From assembly GCA_964554665.1 (NCBI GenBank), contig CAZKPP010000004.1, positions 1 through 64,000 on the forward strand: a stretch of DNA of 64,000 nt. Direction: 5' to 3'. Origin of the DNA: UBA3263 sp964554665 (GTDB lineage: Bacteria > Bacteroidota > Bacteroidia > Bacteroidales > Muribaculaceae). The translations under genes and the position numbers were made by a program. Of the stretch, positions 36,057 to 44,223 are shown piece by piece (within the stretch, counting starts at the first letter, position 1; each line of letters starts with the position of its first letter). The notes beneath the pieces were generated by a model that worked only from the letters and a program-made list of their open reading frames with translations, did no database searches and had not been told where the DNA came from.

Positions 36057-36679
36057 CCGCACCATACGTAGTTACCATCGGTCGCCAAATGGGCTCCGGA
36101 GGCCGCGAACTCGGCCGCTTGCTGGCCCAACGGCTCAACATTGATTTTTACGACAAGAAACTGCTGCTTGACGCAGCCAAAAACTCAGGGCTCGTTGCCA
36201 GCACGCTGGAAAACGCCGACGAACGCACGCCGTCGTTTCTCAGCTCGGTGTTCGGCTCGGCATTGGGCCACGCCGTAACCCCGGTTGGGGCATATTCATA
36301 TGACGACACGGCCTATCGCGCCGTGAGCGACACGATTCGCGACCTCGGGCAAACCAAGAGCTGCGTAATTGTAGGCCGCACCGCCGACTATGTTTTGCGC
36401 GACCATCCGCGCTGCATATCGCTATTTATCCACGCGCCCGAAAAGGCGTGTATCGACCGCGTTATGGCGCGCGGAGACCGCCCCTCGGAATCTGAAGCGC
36501 GCTCGCTGATACGCAAAACCAACAAGTTACGCTCGGCCTATTACGGCTTTTTCACCGACCGCGACTGGGGCGCGGCACCCACCTATGACCTGACCGTTGA
36601 CTCCTCGCTACTGCCGCTGCCCGAGCTGGCCGACCTGCTTGCCGACTACATTAACCGGCGCCTGGCGGCCAAAGGTTGA
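36053..36679 (+). CDS. Cytidylate kinase-like protein
   Basis: A 208-residue P-loop kinase with the N-terminal nucleotide-binding segment TIGRQMGSGGRELGRLLA (residues 8-25) and the conserved FYDKKLLLDAA and VGRTADYVLRDHP segments of the cytidylate-kinase-2 family. It would phosphorylate CMP/dCMP or a related substrate. It differs from the standard cmk, which is probably elsewhere in the genome, so the real substrate is uncertain. Last gene of a three-gene operon. Confidence 0.8.
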   Translation: MTAPYVVTIGRQMGSGGRELGRLLAQRLNIDFYDKKLLLDAAKNSGLVASTLENADERTPSFLSSVFGSALGHAVTPVGAYSYDDTAYRAVSDTIRDLGQTKSCVIVGRTADYVLRDHPRCISLFIHAPEKACIDRVMARGDRPSESEARSLIRKTNKLRSAYYGFFTDRDWGAAPTYDLTVDSSLLPLPELADLLADYINRRLAAKG

Positions 36680-36711
36680 GCCCGCCCCGTTCAAAAAAGA
36701 GTGCCGATTAG

Positions 36712-36742
36712 TTGGAACATTACGTATAAATGACTAATTTTG
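36712..36742 (+). promoter_or_regulatory. Promoter of the phospholipid gene pair
   Basis: TTG at 36712-36714, 20 nt, TAATTTTG at 36735-36742. The ATG at 36810 lies 67 nt downstream. Confidence 0.7.
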
Positions 36743-36809
36743 CACTCTCAAAATTTAAGTATAAAAGAATCTCCATTCACAAAAATCTCAAAAACAATAG
36801 AAGTTAATC

Positions 36810-37502
36810 ATGGGAAATGAGAATGCCGAACGCATCCAGACCTCGCTTCTGAATCGCCTCGAAAAAAAGGCGCTCGTGTGGCTGGCGGAGCGTTTGCCCT
36901 CGTGGGTAACGTCAGATATGCTGACATATTTCGGAGTAGTAGCCGCCGTTTTGTATGCGGCATTTTGCTGGCTCGCAGAATATAACGTTCATTTCTTCTG
37001 GGCATCGTCGTTTGCCCTCGTGCTGAACTGGTTCGGCGACAGCCTCGACGGCACCACCGCGCGCGTGCGCCAGACCCAGCGCCCGAAATACGGCTTCTTT
37101 ATCGACCATTCGCTCGACGCGCTTACCACCTGCCTGTTCTGCATCGGCCTGGGCCTGTCGCCCCTGATGAAACTGAGCATCTCGCTGTTTATTATGGGTG
37201 GCTACCTGTGTATGTCGATTTATACCTACCTCACCACCATAGTGATGGGCAAGTTCCGACTGACCTACGCCAAGCTCGGCCCGACCGAAATGCGCCTGAT
37301 TATCATTCTGGTATGCACGCTCTATATCTACCTGCCTTTGGATGATTTGACAATCAACATTGGCTCGCAGGCATTTACGGTCTATGACTGCATCGGCTCG
37401 ATTGTTGCCGCCGCGCTCTTCCTCGTCTACATAGTGTCTATGTCTAAAGACCTCCGCGAGCTGGCAAAAATCGACCCCCCGAAACACTTCGACGGCAAGT
37501 AA
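36810..37502 (+). CDS. CDP-alcohol phosphatidyltransferase family protein
   Basis: Integral membrane enzyme (230 residues, about six helices) that transfers a phosphoalcohol between a CDP-alcohol and an acceptor. The family signature D-x2-DG-x2-AR...G-x3-D-x3-D is present as DSLDGTTAR...GFFIDHSLD near residues 76-100. Product (phosphatidylinositol-, glycerol- or serine-type lipid) cannot be determined. It is followed after 3 bp by an acyltransferase gene, making a phospholipid-synthesis pair. Confidence 0.88.
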   Translation: MGNENAERIQTSLLNRLEKKALVWLAERLPSWVTSDMLTYFGVVAAVLYAAFCWLAEYNVHFFWASSFALVLNWFGDSLDGTTARVRQTQRPKYGFFIDHSLDALTTCLFCIGLGLSPLMKLSISLFIMGGYLCMSIYTYLTTIVMGKFRLTYAKLGPTEMRLIIILVCTLYIYLPLDDLTINIGSQAFTVYDCIGSIVAAALFLVYIVSMSKDLRELAKIDPPKHFDGK

Positions 37503-37505
37503 GCA

Positions 37506-38207
37506 ATGATGCACATCGGCAAGAACGACAAGGGGGAAGAAATCTACACCTTCGACCAATACCCCGGGCTTGAGGTGCGCCCCGACGCGCTNNNNNNNNN
37601 NNNNNNNNNNNNNNNNNNNNNNNNNNNNNNNNNNNNNNNNNNNNNNNNNNNNNNNNNNNNNNNNNNNNNNNNNNNNNNNNNNNNNNNNNNNATGGTCAAC
37701 ATGATTCTGAACCGACTGTCGGCCATGCGCCCGAACTTTATAGCCGTAGACCAGAGTGCGTCGGCCGACCCCGAAAAACGCAAAGTGTCGGTAGCCGGCG
37801 TGCGCGAAGCCCTGACCCTGCTCCGAAACGGCTCGCCGGTGGGATTTTTCCCGGCCGGAGCCATTGGCATGACCGACAAAGACGGCATCATAGTTGACCG
37901 ACCCTGGCAACCTATAGTGCTGCAAATCATTCAGAAAGCCAAAGTGCCGGTAATTCCGATATACTTCCACGGCACCAACTCAAAGTGGTTTAACTTCCTG
38001 GGCCATCACTGCGTGCCGCTGCGCATCGCATGGCTCGCCCGCGAGCTGTTCAAGAAAAAGAACAAGCCGCTGCGAGTGTCGATCGGAGCTCCGGTTAGCG
38101 TAGAAAAACAAGCCGAGTTCGGCAAAGACTACGAGGCGCTCGGATGGTATCTGCGCATGCAGACCTACGACCTGTCGGGCCGCCACGTCACCACCCTCAG
38201 CAAATAG
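37506..38207 (+). CDS. Lysophospholipid acyltransferase (PlsC-like), interrupted by an assembly gap
   Basis: A 28-codon N-terminal piece and a 171-codon C-terminal piece flank 100 Ns. The C-terminal piece has PlsC-type motifs II (NFIAVDQS), III (GFFPAGAIG, where FPEGTRS is usual) and IV (VPVIPIYFHG). The catalytic H-x4-D motif, expected 40-60 residues before motif II, is not visible and must lie in the gap. The two pieces happen to be in frame across 100 N, but that length is probably a placeholder. It should acylate a lysophospholipid or amino-acid lipid, pairing with the upstream CDP-alcohol enzyme. Confidence 0.78.
   Translation: MMHIGKNDKGEEIYTFDQYPGLEVRPDAXXXXXXXXXXXXXXXXXXXXXXXXXXXXXXXXXXMVNMILNRLSAMRPNFIAVDQSASADPEKRKVSVAGVREALTLLRNGSPVGFFPAGAIGMTDKDGIIVDRPWQPIVLQIIQKAKVPVIPIYFHGTNSKWFNFLGHHCVPLRIAWLARELFKKKNKPLRVSIGAPVSVEKQAEFGKDYEALGWYLRMQTYDLSGRHVTTLSK
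37592..37691. other. Assembly gap of exactly 100 N
   Basis: A run of 100 N inside the acyltransferase gene. The round number suggests a scaffolding placeholder of unknown true length. It shows that the window joins at least two contigs. Confidence 0.97.
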
Positions 38208-38235
38208 AAATTGCGTCCTCATGAGCGCAGTTGCA

Positions 38236-38258
38236 AGTTGGCCCCCGCAGGGCCAACT
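38236..38258 (+). terminator. Terminator after the acyltransferase gene
   Basis: A perfect 9-bp stem AGTTGGCCC/GGGCCAACT (38236-38244 with 38250-38258) with a 5-nt loop, 28 bp after the stop, followed by TATATTTA. It separates the phospholipid pair from the capsule locus. Confidence 0.7.
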
Positions 38259-38278
38259 GCTATATTTACGCGCTTGGA

Positions 38279-38310
38279 TTTCCGAATTTCAAATAAATTT
38301 TGTATCTTTG
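38279..38310 (+). promoter_or_regulatory. Promoter of the capsule/exopolysaccharide locus
   Basis: TATCTTTG at 38303-38310 matches the TAnnTTTG consensus exactly. The upstream element is TTTC (38279-38282) at a spacing of 20. It is the only convincing promoter I found before the 25-kb plus-strand run that follows. No recombinase-type inverted repeats flank it that I could see. Confidence 0.65.
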
Positions 38311-38514
38311 CAGCATATTAAGTTTTTTTAAACCTGAAATTTATCAAATCTGACACGACCCAAATCATAAACACGTGATTACCTCAGCAAAGGAACCAAG
38401 TGGCATGTTTGCCGCCGAAGAACCTTTCTTTTTTCAACACACCTCCCGACAACTGCTTGATAACCAGCAATTTGCTGGCATCCGGCAGGACTTGAAGAAT
38501 TGTCTGTAATCAGC
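38311..38514 (+). promoter_or_regulatory. Long leader of upxY, candidate antitermination target
   Basis: About 200 nt separate the promoter from the upxY ATG at 38515. In Bacteroides capsule loci the UpxY antiterminator acts through such leaders. Just before the gene is a small hairpin, CCAGC-AATTT-GCTGG (38464-38478), within a symmetrical CCAGCAA/TTGCTGG sequence. No protein is evident in the leader. The regulatory role is inferred from family precedent. Confidence 0.5.
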
Positions 38515-39063
38515 ATGACACCCTCTGCGGCGACACCCGAAAAGCAATGGTTCGTTATGCGCGACCTCAAGCGCAGAAACGCCAACGTTCTGGCCATACA
38601 CGATTTGGCCAACGCCGGATTTGAGGTTTTTACGCCCATGAAGCAGATGATAATGACAATCGGAGGCAAGAGGCAGCGACGCGACGTGCCCGTGATTCAA
38701 GATTTGCTGTTCGTGCATGAAACCAAGGCTACGCTCGACAACTTCGTAGCCACTCATCCCACCCTGCAATACAGGTTTCAGACCGGGAAAACCCAAAACG
38801 AACCGATGGTTGTTAGAAATGCTGATATGCAGCAGTTTATCCATGCAGTAACCGCTACGGAAAACCCGACCTACTACATGCCGGGCGAACTGACCGCGTC
38901 GATGTATGGCAAAAAAATTCGCATAATCGGCGGCGTGCTCGATTCCTACGAAGGGCACCTGCTGTCGGTCAAGGGGCTGCGCAAGCGCTGCCTGATAGTT
39001 GAAATTCCCAACTACTTGGCGGCAGCGGTTGAAATCACCCCGGAATTTATTACTTTTGTTTGA
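38515..39063 (+). CDS. upxY: UpxY-family transcription antiterminator (NusG-like)
   Basis: A 182-residue NusG paralogue. The NGN domain begins KQWFVMRDLKRRNANVLAIHDL and contains VFTPMKQM and the DLLFVHE segment. A KOW-like region lies at the end (KIRIIGGVLDSYEGHLLSVKG). In Bacteroides, UpxY proteins bind RNA polymerase and let it read through the long leader of their own capsule operon. I chose the ATG at 38515 over an in-frame TTG at 38500. It is the first gene of the capsule locus and no UpxZ-type inhibitor gene follows it. The next gene starts 2 nt after its stop. Confidence 0.88.
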   Translation: MTPSAATPEKQWFVMRDLKRRNANVLAIHDLANAGFEVFTPMKQMIMTIGGKRQRRDVPVIQDLLFVHETKATLDNFVATHPTLQYRFQTGKTQNEPMVVRNADMQQFIHAVTATENPTYYMPGELTASMYGKKIRIIGGVLDSYEGHLLSVKGLRKRCLIVEIPNYLAAAVEITPEFITFV

Positions 39064-39064
39064 A

Positions 39065-39790
39065 ATGTCATTCCTGAGCAAAATATTCGGCAGCAAGGCA
39101 ACCGTTGACATCAACGGCATGACCGACCTGCATTGCCATATACTCCCCGGCGTTGACGACGGCGTGAAAACCCTCGACGAAGCCACGGCCATACTGGCGG
39201 AAATGGAAAAAGCCGGCATAAAAAAAGTGTGGTTCACCCCCCATATCATGGAGGATATTCCAAACACTCCCGCAAAGCTGCGCCAACGCTTTGAGGAACT
39301 CAAACAGGCCTACTCCGGCTCGATAGAGCTGAACTTAGCGTCGGAAAACATGATTGACAGCCTGCTCGACGAGCGCCTGGCCGCCGGCGACGTGTTGCCG
39401 CTGGGCGAAAATGAAAATGTTCTGCTCGTAGAGACCTCATATTTCAACCCGCCGATGAATTTCGACAGGTCGATAGAAAGCATCAAATCAGCCGGATATT
39501 TCCCGCTGATAGCCCACCCCGAGCGCTACACCTACGTCGGCGATATGGATGAATACAAGAGATGGAAAGATATGGGATGTCTGTTTCAGCTCAACCTGCT
39601 GTCGCTCGGCGGCCACTATGGCCCCGCTGCAAAAAATATTGCCACAAAACTGCTGAAAAAAGGGATGTATGACTACGCAGGCACTGACCTGCACCGCGCC
39701 GCACACTTCGAGAGCCTGCAACGGATTCAGCTCCCGACCCAAATTGCCGACGACGTTAAGCGGCTGTTGTCGGCCAACGACTATGTTTAA
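39065..39790 (+). CDS. PHP-type tyrosine-protein phosphatase (CpsB/CapC family)
   Basis: Cytoplasmic metal-dependent phosphatase of 241 residues that dephosphorylates the Wzc-type kinase and so helps control chain export. Metal ligands of the PHP fold are visible: H23-x-H25 in DLHCHILPGVDDG, H61 in FTPHIME, the ETSYFNPP segment, IAHPERY and a final GTDLHRAAH. It starts 2 nt after the upxY stop; an in-frame extension to 38999 overlaps upxY and is rejected. Its partner kinase is encoded at 41776-44199. Confidence 0.92.
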   Translation: MSFLSKIFGSKATVDINGMTDLHCHILPGVDDGVKTLDEATAILAEMEKAGIKKVWFTPHIMEDIPNTPAKLRQRFEELKQAYSGSIELNLASENMIDSLLDERLAAGDVLPLGENENVLLVETSYFNPPMNFDRSIESIKSAGYFPLIAHPERYTYVGDMDEYKRWKDMGCLFQLNLLSLGGHYGPAAKNIATKLLKKGMYDYAGTDLHRAAHFESLQRIQLPTQIADDVKRLLSANDYV

Positions 39791-39811
39791 CTCATAAATG
39801 CCTCTATTTTA

Positions 39812-40933
39812 ATGATACAATGGCTATTGATTGATTTGACGGTGCTCGTTTGCGGCATAGTGCTCACAGGCATCATCATACCGCAGATTCTGTTGATAGC
39901 ATTCCGCCGGAATCTGTTTGACACACCCGATCCCCGCAAGATTCACCAAACGGAGATTCCCCGCCTGGGCGGCATCGCGTTTTTCCCGTCTATCCTGCTG
40001 GCATTCTTCCTGCTTTATGGCTTCGGCATAATGTCGGGCGACCAGCAGTTTATAACTCAGCTCCTGTCGGCACTGCAGTCGATGTGTTTCATCGCAGCCG
40101 GTGCGGTTCTTCTGTATCTGACCGGCATGGCCGACGACCTTGTGGGCGTCAGATACCGCGCAAAATTCATAGTGCAAGCCATAGCCGCAGCGCTGGTAAT
40201 GGTTGGCGGCATACAGATGAACAATCTCCAGGGCCTTTTCGGAGTCACTAACATGGCCGAGGCAATTGTAATTCCGTTTACCTTGATTGTTATCTTATTC
40301 ATCATCAACTCCATAAACCTTATTGACGGCATCGACGGCCTGGCATCGGGCCTCAGCGCAATCGCCTGCGCCTTCTACGCTTATGTGTTCGTCAATTCGG
40401 GATTGTATCTTTTCTCCGCCTTGGCCGTAGCAACGCTTGGAACCCTGATACCGTTCTTCGTTTACAACGTTTTCGGCAACCCGCTCAAACGCCGCAAAAT
40501 CTTTATGGGCGACACCGGAGCACTGACCATAGGACTAATGCTCAGCGTTATGAGCATCCGCATCTGCCAGATTGAAACATTCCCCAAAAACTACAATTCG
40601 GGGGTTATTGCGTTTGCGCCGCTATTGATTCCGTGTCTGGACGTGGTGAGAGTATATTTCCACCGCATCAAGGCCCGCAGAAATCCTTTCCTTCCCGACA
40701 AAACCCACATTCACCATAAGCTCCTGGCCCTCGGGCTGGGCCAGCGCCTTGCAATGATTACGATAATCGGCAGCTCTGCCCTGCTGACGCTGATCAACTA
40801 CTATCTTTCGAGATATGTTGAGATAACGATTCTGCTTCTTTGTGACCTCTTGCTCTGGGTGGTTGTCAACGCCATTCTCACCTACTCAATCCGCAAGAGA
40901 GAACGTTGCACAGGCACTAAACTTTACGAATAA
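39812..40933 (+). CDS. Undecaprenyl-phosphate sugar-1-phosphate transferase (WecA/TagO-like)
   Basis: Polytopic inner-membrane enzyme (373 residues) that starts repeat-unit synthesis by placing a sugar-1-phosphate, commonly GlcNAc-1-P, on undecaprenyl phosphate. Family motifs are in order: Asp108-Asp109 (MADDLVG), NLIDGIDGLASG at 169-180, MGDTGALTIG near 232-241 and HIHH at 299-302. The last is characteristic of the WecA/TagO branch rather than MraY. It sits between the phosphatase and Wza in the usual order of a Wzx/Wzy-dependent locus. The exact sugar is not proven. Confidence 0.92.
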   Translation: MIQWLLIDLTVLVCGIVLTGIIIPQILLIAFRRNLFDTPDPRKIHQTEIPRLGGIAFFPSILLAFFLLYGFGIMSGDQQFITQLLSALQSMCFIAAGAVLLYLTGMADDLVGVRYRAKFIVQAIAAALVMVGGIQMNNLQGLFGVTNMAEAIVIPFTLIVILFIINSINLIDGIDGLASGLSAIACAFYAYVFVNSGLYLFSALAVATLGTLIPFFVYNVFGNPLKRRKIFMGDTGALTIGLMLSVMSIRICQIETFPKNYNSGVIAFAPLLIPCLDVVRVYFHRIKARRNPFLPDKTHIHHKLLALGLGQRLAMITIIGSSALLTLINYYLSRYVEITILLLCDLLLWVVVNAILTYSIRKRERCTGTKLYE

Positions 40934-40953
40934 AATAATAAAAAAGAAAATAT

Positions 40954-41751
40954 ATGTTGGTAATTAAACGTATCACACTTGCCGCCGGCCTGACCCTGGG
41001 CCTGCTGGCAACCTCCTGCACCACCAATAAGAACTTATTGTATATGCAGGGCGAGCAATTCACCGAGCAACAGGCGATAGTTAACCTGAACGAAATAAAG
41101 GTGCAACCCCAAGACCGAGTGTCAATAGTTGTTAACTGCAAGGAACCGGAACTCGCCCGTCAGTTTAATCTTATTCAGACAGAAAACCGACTCGGTCAAG
41201 CTAATAACACACAATCCGTCAGCAGAGTTTCAACATACACGGTAGATAACGAAGGCGACATTGATTTTCCCATAGTCGGCAAAATCCACATTGCCGGCCT
41301 TACCCGCCAGCAAATCAGCGAAAAAATTGCCGATATTCTCAAAAAGGGAGGTTGGATTAGCGACCCCATTATTACGGTGGAATTCGCCAATTTGCATTTC
41401 ACGGTGCTGGGCTCGATTGCAAGTCCGGGAGTATATTCCATCGACTACGACAACGTTACGCTGCTCGAAGGCATAGCTCAAGCCGGTGACCTGCAAACCG
41501 TTGGCGAGCGCGAAATCCTTGTTATTAGAGAAGAAAACGGCATACGCAAAAAATACAACGTCAACCTTAAAGACGACAACCTTTTTGAGTCGCCGGTTTA
41601 TAATCTCCAGCAAAACGACGTTATCTACATCAGGCCCAACAACACTGTGGCCCGTCAGGCATCTGACAACCCCAATAACTTCAAGTCTATCAGCCTGTGG
41701 ATGTCGTTGGCATCGTTCGTAACTTCCATGGCAATCCTCATTTTCAAGTAA
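40954..41751 (+). CDS. Polysaccharide export lipoprotein (Wza-like)
   Basis: Outer-membrane lipoprotein of 265 residues with lipobox ATSC (Cys22), a polysaccharide-export domain (residues about 50-150, including VQPQDRVSIVV and DIDFPIVGKIHIAGLT) and an SLBB-type domain (FTVLGSIASPGVYSID...NVTLLEGIAQAGDL). A hydrophobic C-terminal helix lies at about 243-265 (ISLWMSLASFVTSMAILIFK). It should form the export channel with the Wzc-type protein encoded 25 bp downstream. Confidence 0.93.
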   Translation: MLVIKRITLAAGLTLGLLATSCTTNKNLLYMQGEQFTEQQAIVNLNEIKVQPQDRVSIVVNCKEPELARQFNLIQTENRLGQANNTQSVSRVSTYTVDNEGDIDFPIVGKIHIAGLTRQQISEKIADILKKGGWISDPIITVEFANLHFTVLGSIASPGVYSIDYDNVTLLEGIAQAGDLQTVGEREILVIREENGIRKKYNVNLKDDNLFESPVYNLQQNDVIYIRPNNTVARQASDNPNNFKSISLWMSLASFVTSMAILIFK

Positions 41752-41775
41752 GTTTATCAGCAACTGTAAATAGTT

Positions 41776-44199
41776 ATGGCAACTTCCCTACAACAGTCTC
41801 CGCGACGCAACGTTCAGCAAAGCAGCAACGGTCTGACCCTGAAAAGTATCATCGCCTTTATTGTTAACAAGTGGTATTGGTTCATCATATCGCTGGCCGT
41901 TACCATGTCGATGGCGACCATATATATAATGAGAACGCCCCCGATGTATAGCCGCGCGGCATCGCTGCTGGTTAAGGACGAGGAGCGCAACGGCCTGGCA
42001 AAATCGTCGGTCGACATGTCGAAGATGGGCCTGGTAAAATATGTTTCGAACCTCGAAAACGAACGTCGCGTACTCACCTCGCGCGAACTGATGAAAGAGG
42101 TTGTTCGCCGTCTCGACCTCAACGACCGCTACTCAATCAAGAACGGCCTCCGCTACGACGTTATCTACAAGCAGTCGCCCGTGCTTTTCTATGCCGCCGA
42201 CAACGAAGAGGCTTCGACTCCGGTTTCGTTCAACTTCATTCTTGAAAAGGACAATAAGATTAACATATCGGATGTTAAGGTTTCCGGCAAAAAGATTGAC
42301 AAGACCTTCACTACTACTTTCGGCGACTCCGTCCGCATTGGCAACACAACGTTTAACGTTGTTAAGCCCACATGGGATGCATCGGAGTTCGTGGGCAAAA
42401 AAATAGCATACGCCCACACCTCACTAAAGACTGCTGCGGCAGTCTACGCTCATGCGTTAAACGCCTATGTGACCAGCCCCAAGGCTTCGATTATCGACAT
42501 TCACTTCACCTGCACCTCGGTGCGCGAAGCCGACGACGTTTTAACCACGCTGATTCAGGTTTACGAAGAGCGCTGGATAGAAGACCAGAACCAGGTTGCC
42601 GTATCGACCAACAAGTTCATTGCCGAGCGACTCGCCGTTATTGAAAAAGAACTTGGACAGGTTGACTCCGACATATCGTCGTTTAAGTCCGACAACCTTC
42701 TGCCTGACGTTAACGCCGCATCGAGTATTTACCTAAACCAATCGGTCGAGGCTCAGGCGAACATCATCAATCTGAGCAACCAGATTTCGATTGCCGAAAT
42801 GGTTAAAAAGCAGCTGTCAACCGAAAACCTCAGCCAGCCGCTGCCGAGCAACACCATGGTCAACGCCGACATCGAATCGGCTATCAGCCAGTATAACACT
42901 CTGGTTATCGAGCGCAACCGACTGCTGGATTCAACAAATGAATCGAACCCGATAGTTAAAGAGCGTACCGACGCCCTGCGCACCTGGCGCGCCAGCATCA
43001 TGGCCTCGCTCAACGCCTACATTGAAACTCTGCGCAAACAAATGGCCAATGTTAGCGAGCAAGCCAATGCCGCCAACAACAAAATCGCTTCGAGCCCCGA
43101 CCAGGCAAAATACATAATGTCGGTTGAACGCCAGCAGAAAGTCAAGGAGTCGCTCTATATGTTCCTGCTGCAGAAACGCGAAGAAAACGAACTATCGCAG
43201 GCGTTCTCGGCCTACAATACCAGCGTGGTGGTTGAGCCCGAAGGCAGCACAGCCCCGACCTCGCCCGACAAAAATGGTATTCTGCTGATCGCCTTTGCCA
43301 TAGGCCTGGTTATTCCGCTGGCAATCTTCATTATCCGCGAAATTCTCGACACCAAAATCCGCGGTAAAAAAGACCTCGTGTCGCTCAAAGTTCCCTATCT
43401 GGGCGAAATTCCCGCAACCATCAGCGAACCCCACGGCTTTGACCGCTTCAAGAAGCACGCAAAACAGGAACGCCAGATTGTTATTACCGACCGCAGCCGC
43501 GACGCCGTCAACGAGGCTTTCCGCGTGCTCCGCACCAACCTCGAATATATGGGCGTCGACGAGACCGGCAACAACAAGGGCTGCAAAGTCATATCCATTA
43601 CCTCGGCCAACCCGGGCAGCGGCAAAACCTTCGTGTCGGTCAACCTGGCTAAAGTTTTGGCCCTCAAAGGGAAGAAAGTGCTGCTGATCGACCTCGACAT
43701 CCGCAAAGGCTCGCTGTCGAAAATCATCGGCAAGCCCAAGAAAGGCATTGTAGACTTCCTGGCCGGCAAGGTTGAAGCGGATGTAATCCTCAACAAAGAA
43801 ATCGACAACACCCCGACTCTCGACGCCATCGGCATCGGCACTGTGCCCCCCAACCCCTCCGAGCTGCTGTCGAGCGAAAAACTCGACCGCCTGATTACCG
43901 AGCTCCGCAAAGACTACGACTTCATTATTCTTGACTGCCCGCCCGTTGAAATCGTAACCGATGCCAAGGTCATCAACCGCCTGGTAGACATGACCATCTT
44001 CATTATCCGCGCCGGCCTGCTCGAAAAAGACGAACTCCCCACAATTCAGGAATATTACGACGACAGCCGCTATCGCAACATGGCCATTCTGCTCAATGCC
44101 ACCGACATCCGTTCCGGCTACGGCTATCACCGCTATGGCTACCACTACGGCTACGGTCGCAACTACGGTTACGGCTACGGCACATACGGCTCCAAGTAA
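41776..44199 (+). CDS. Wzc-like polysaccharide co-polymerase and tyrosine autokinase
   Basis: Inner-membrane protein of 807 residues. The Wzz-type N-terminal domain starts with a membrane helix near 30-50, has a coiled-coil periplasmic part (about 270-450), and a second helix lies near 500-520. The C-terminal BY-kinase has Walker A SANPGSGKT near 610-618, Walker A' VLLIDLDIRKG and Walker B FIILDCPPVE. The tail (about 778-803) is an unusually dense Tyr/Gly cluster with about a dozen tyrosines, the autophosphorylation region that the PHP phosphatase reverses. It controls chain length and export. Confidence 0.95.
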   Translation: MATSLQQSPRRNVQQSSNGLTLKSIIAFIVNKWYWFIISLAVTMSMATIYIMRTPPMYSRAASLLVKDEERNGLAKSSVDMSKMGLVKYVSNLENERRVLTSRELMKEVVRRLDLNDRYSIKNGLRYDVIYKQSPVLFYAADNEEASTPVSFNFILEKDNKINISDVKVSGKKIDKTFTTTFGDSVRIGNTTFNVVKPTWDASEFVGKKIAYAHTSLKTAAAVYAHALNAYVTSPKASIIDIHFTCTSVREADDVLTTLIQVYEERWIEDQNQVAVSTNKFIAERLAVIEKELGQVDSDISSFKSDNLLPDVNAASSIYLNQSVEAQANIINLSNQISIAEMVKKQLSTENLSQPLPSNTMVNADIESAISQYNTLVIERNRLLDSTNESNPIVKERTDALRTWRASIMASLNAYIETLRKQMANVSEQANAANNKIASSPDQAKYIMSVERQQKVKESLYMFLLQKREENELSQAFSAYNTSVVVEPEGSTAPTSPDKNGILLIAFAIGLVIPLAIFIIREILDTKIRGKKDLVSLKVPYLGEIPATISEPHGFDRFKKHAKQERQIVITDRSRDAVNEAFRVLRTNLEYMGVDETGNNKGCKVISITSANPGSGKTFVSVNLAKVLALKGKKVLLIDLDIRKGSLSKIIGKPKKGIVDFLAGKVEADVILNKEIDNTPTLDAIGIGTVPPNPSELLSSEKLDRLITELRKDYDFIILDCPPVEIVTDAKVINRLVDMTIFIIRAGLLEKDELPTIQEYYDDSRYRNMAILLNATDIRSGYGYHRYGYHYGYGRNYGYGYGTYGSK

Positions 44200-44223
44200 T
44201 CTGAATAAGTTAGCACAATCATT

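Noticed and set aside
37592..37691. Repeat or low-complexity element
   Set aside because: It is an assembly gap of Ns, not sequence.
38500..38514. TTG start for upxY
   Set aside because: An ATG at 38515 is five codons downstream and better placed; NusG homology begins after it.
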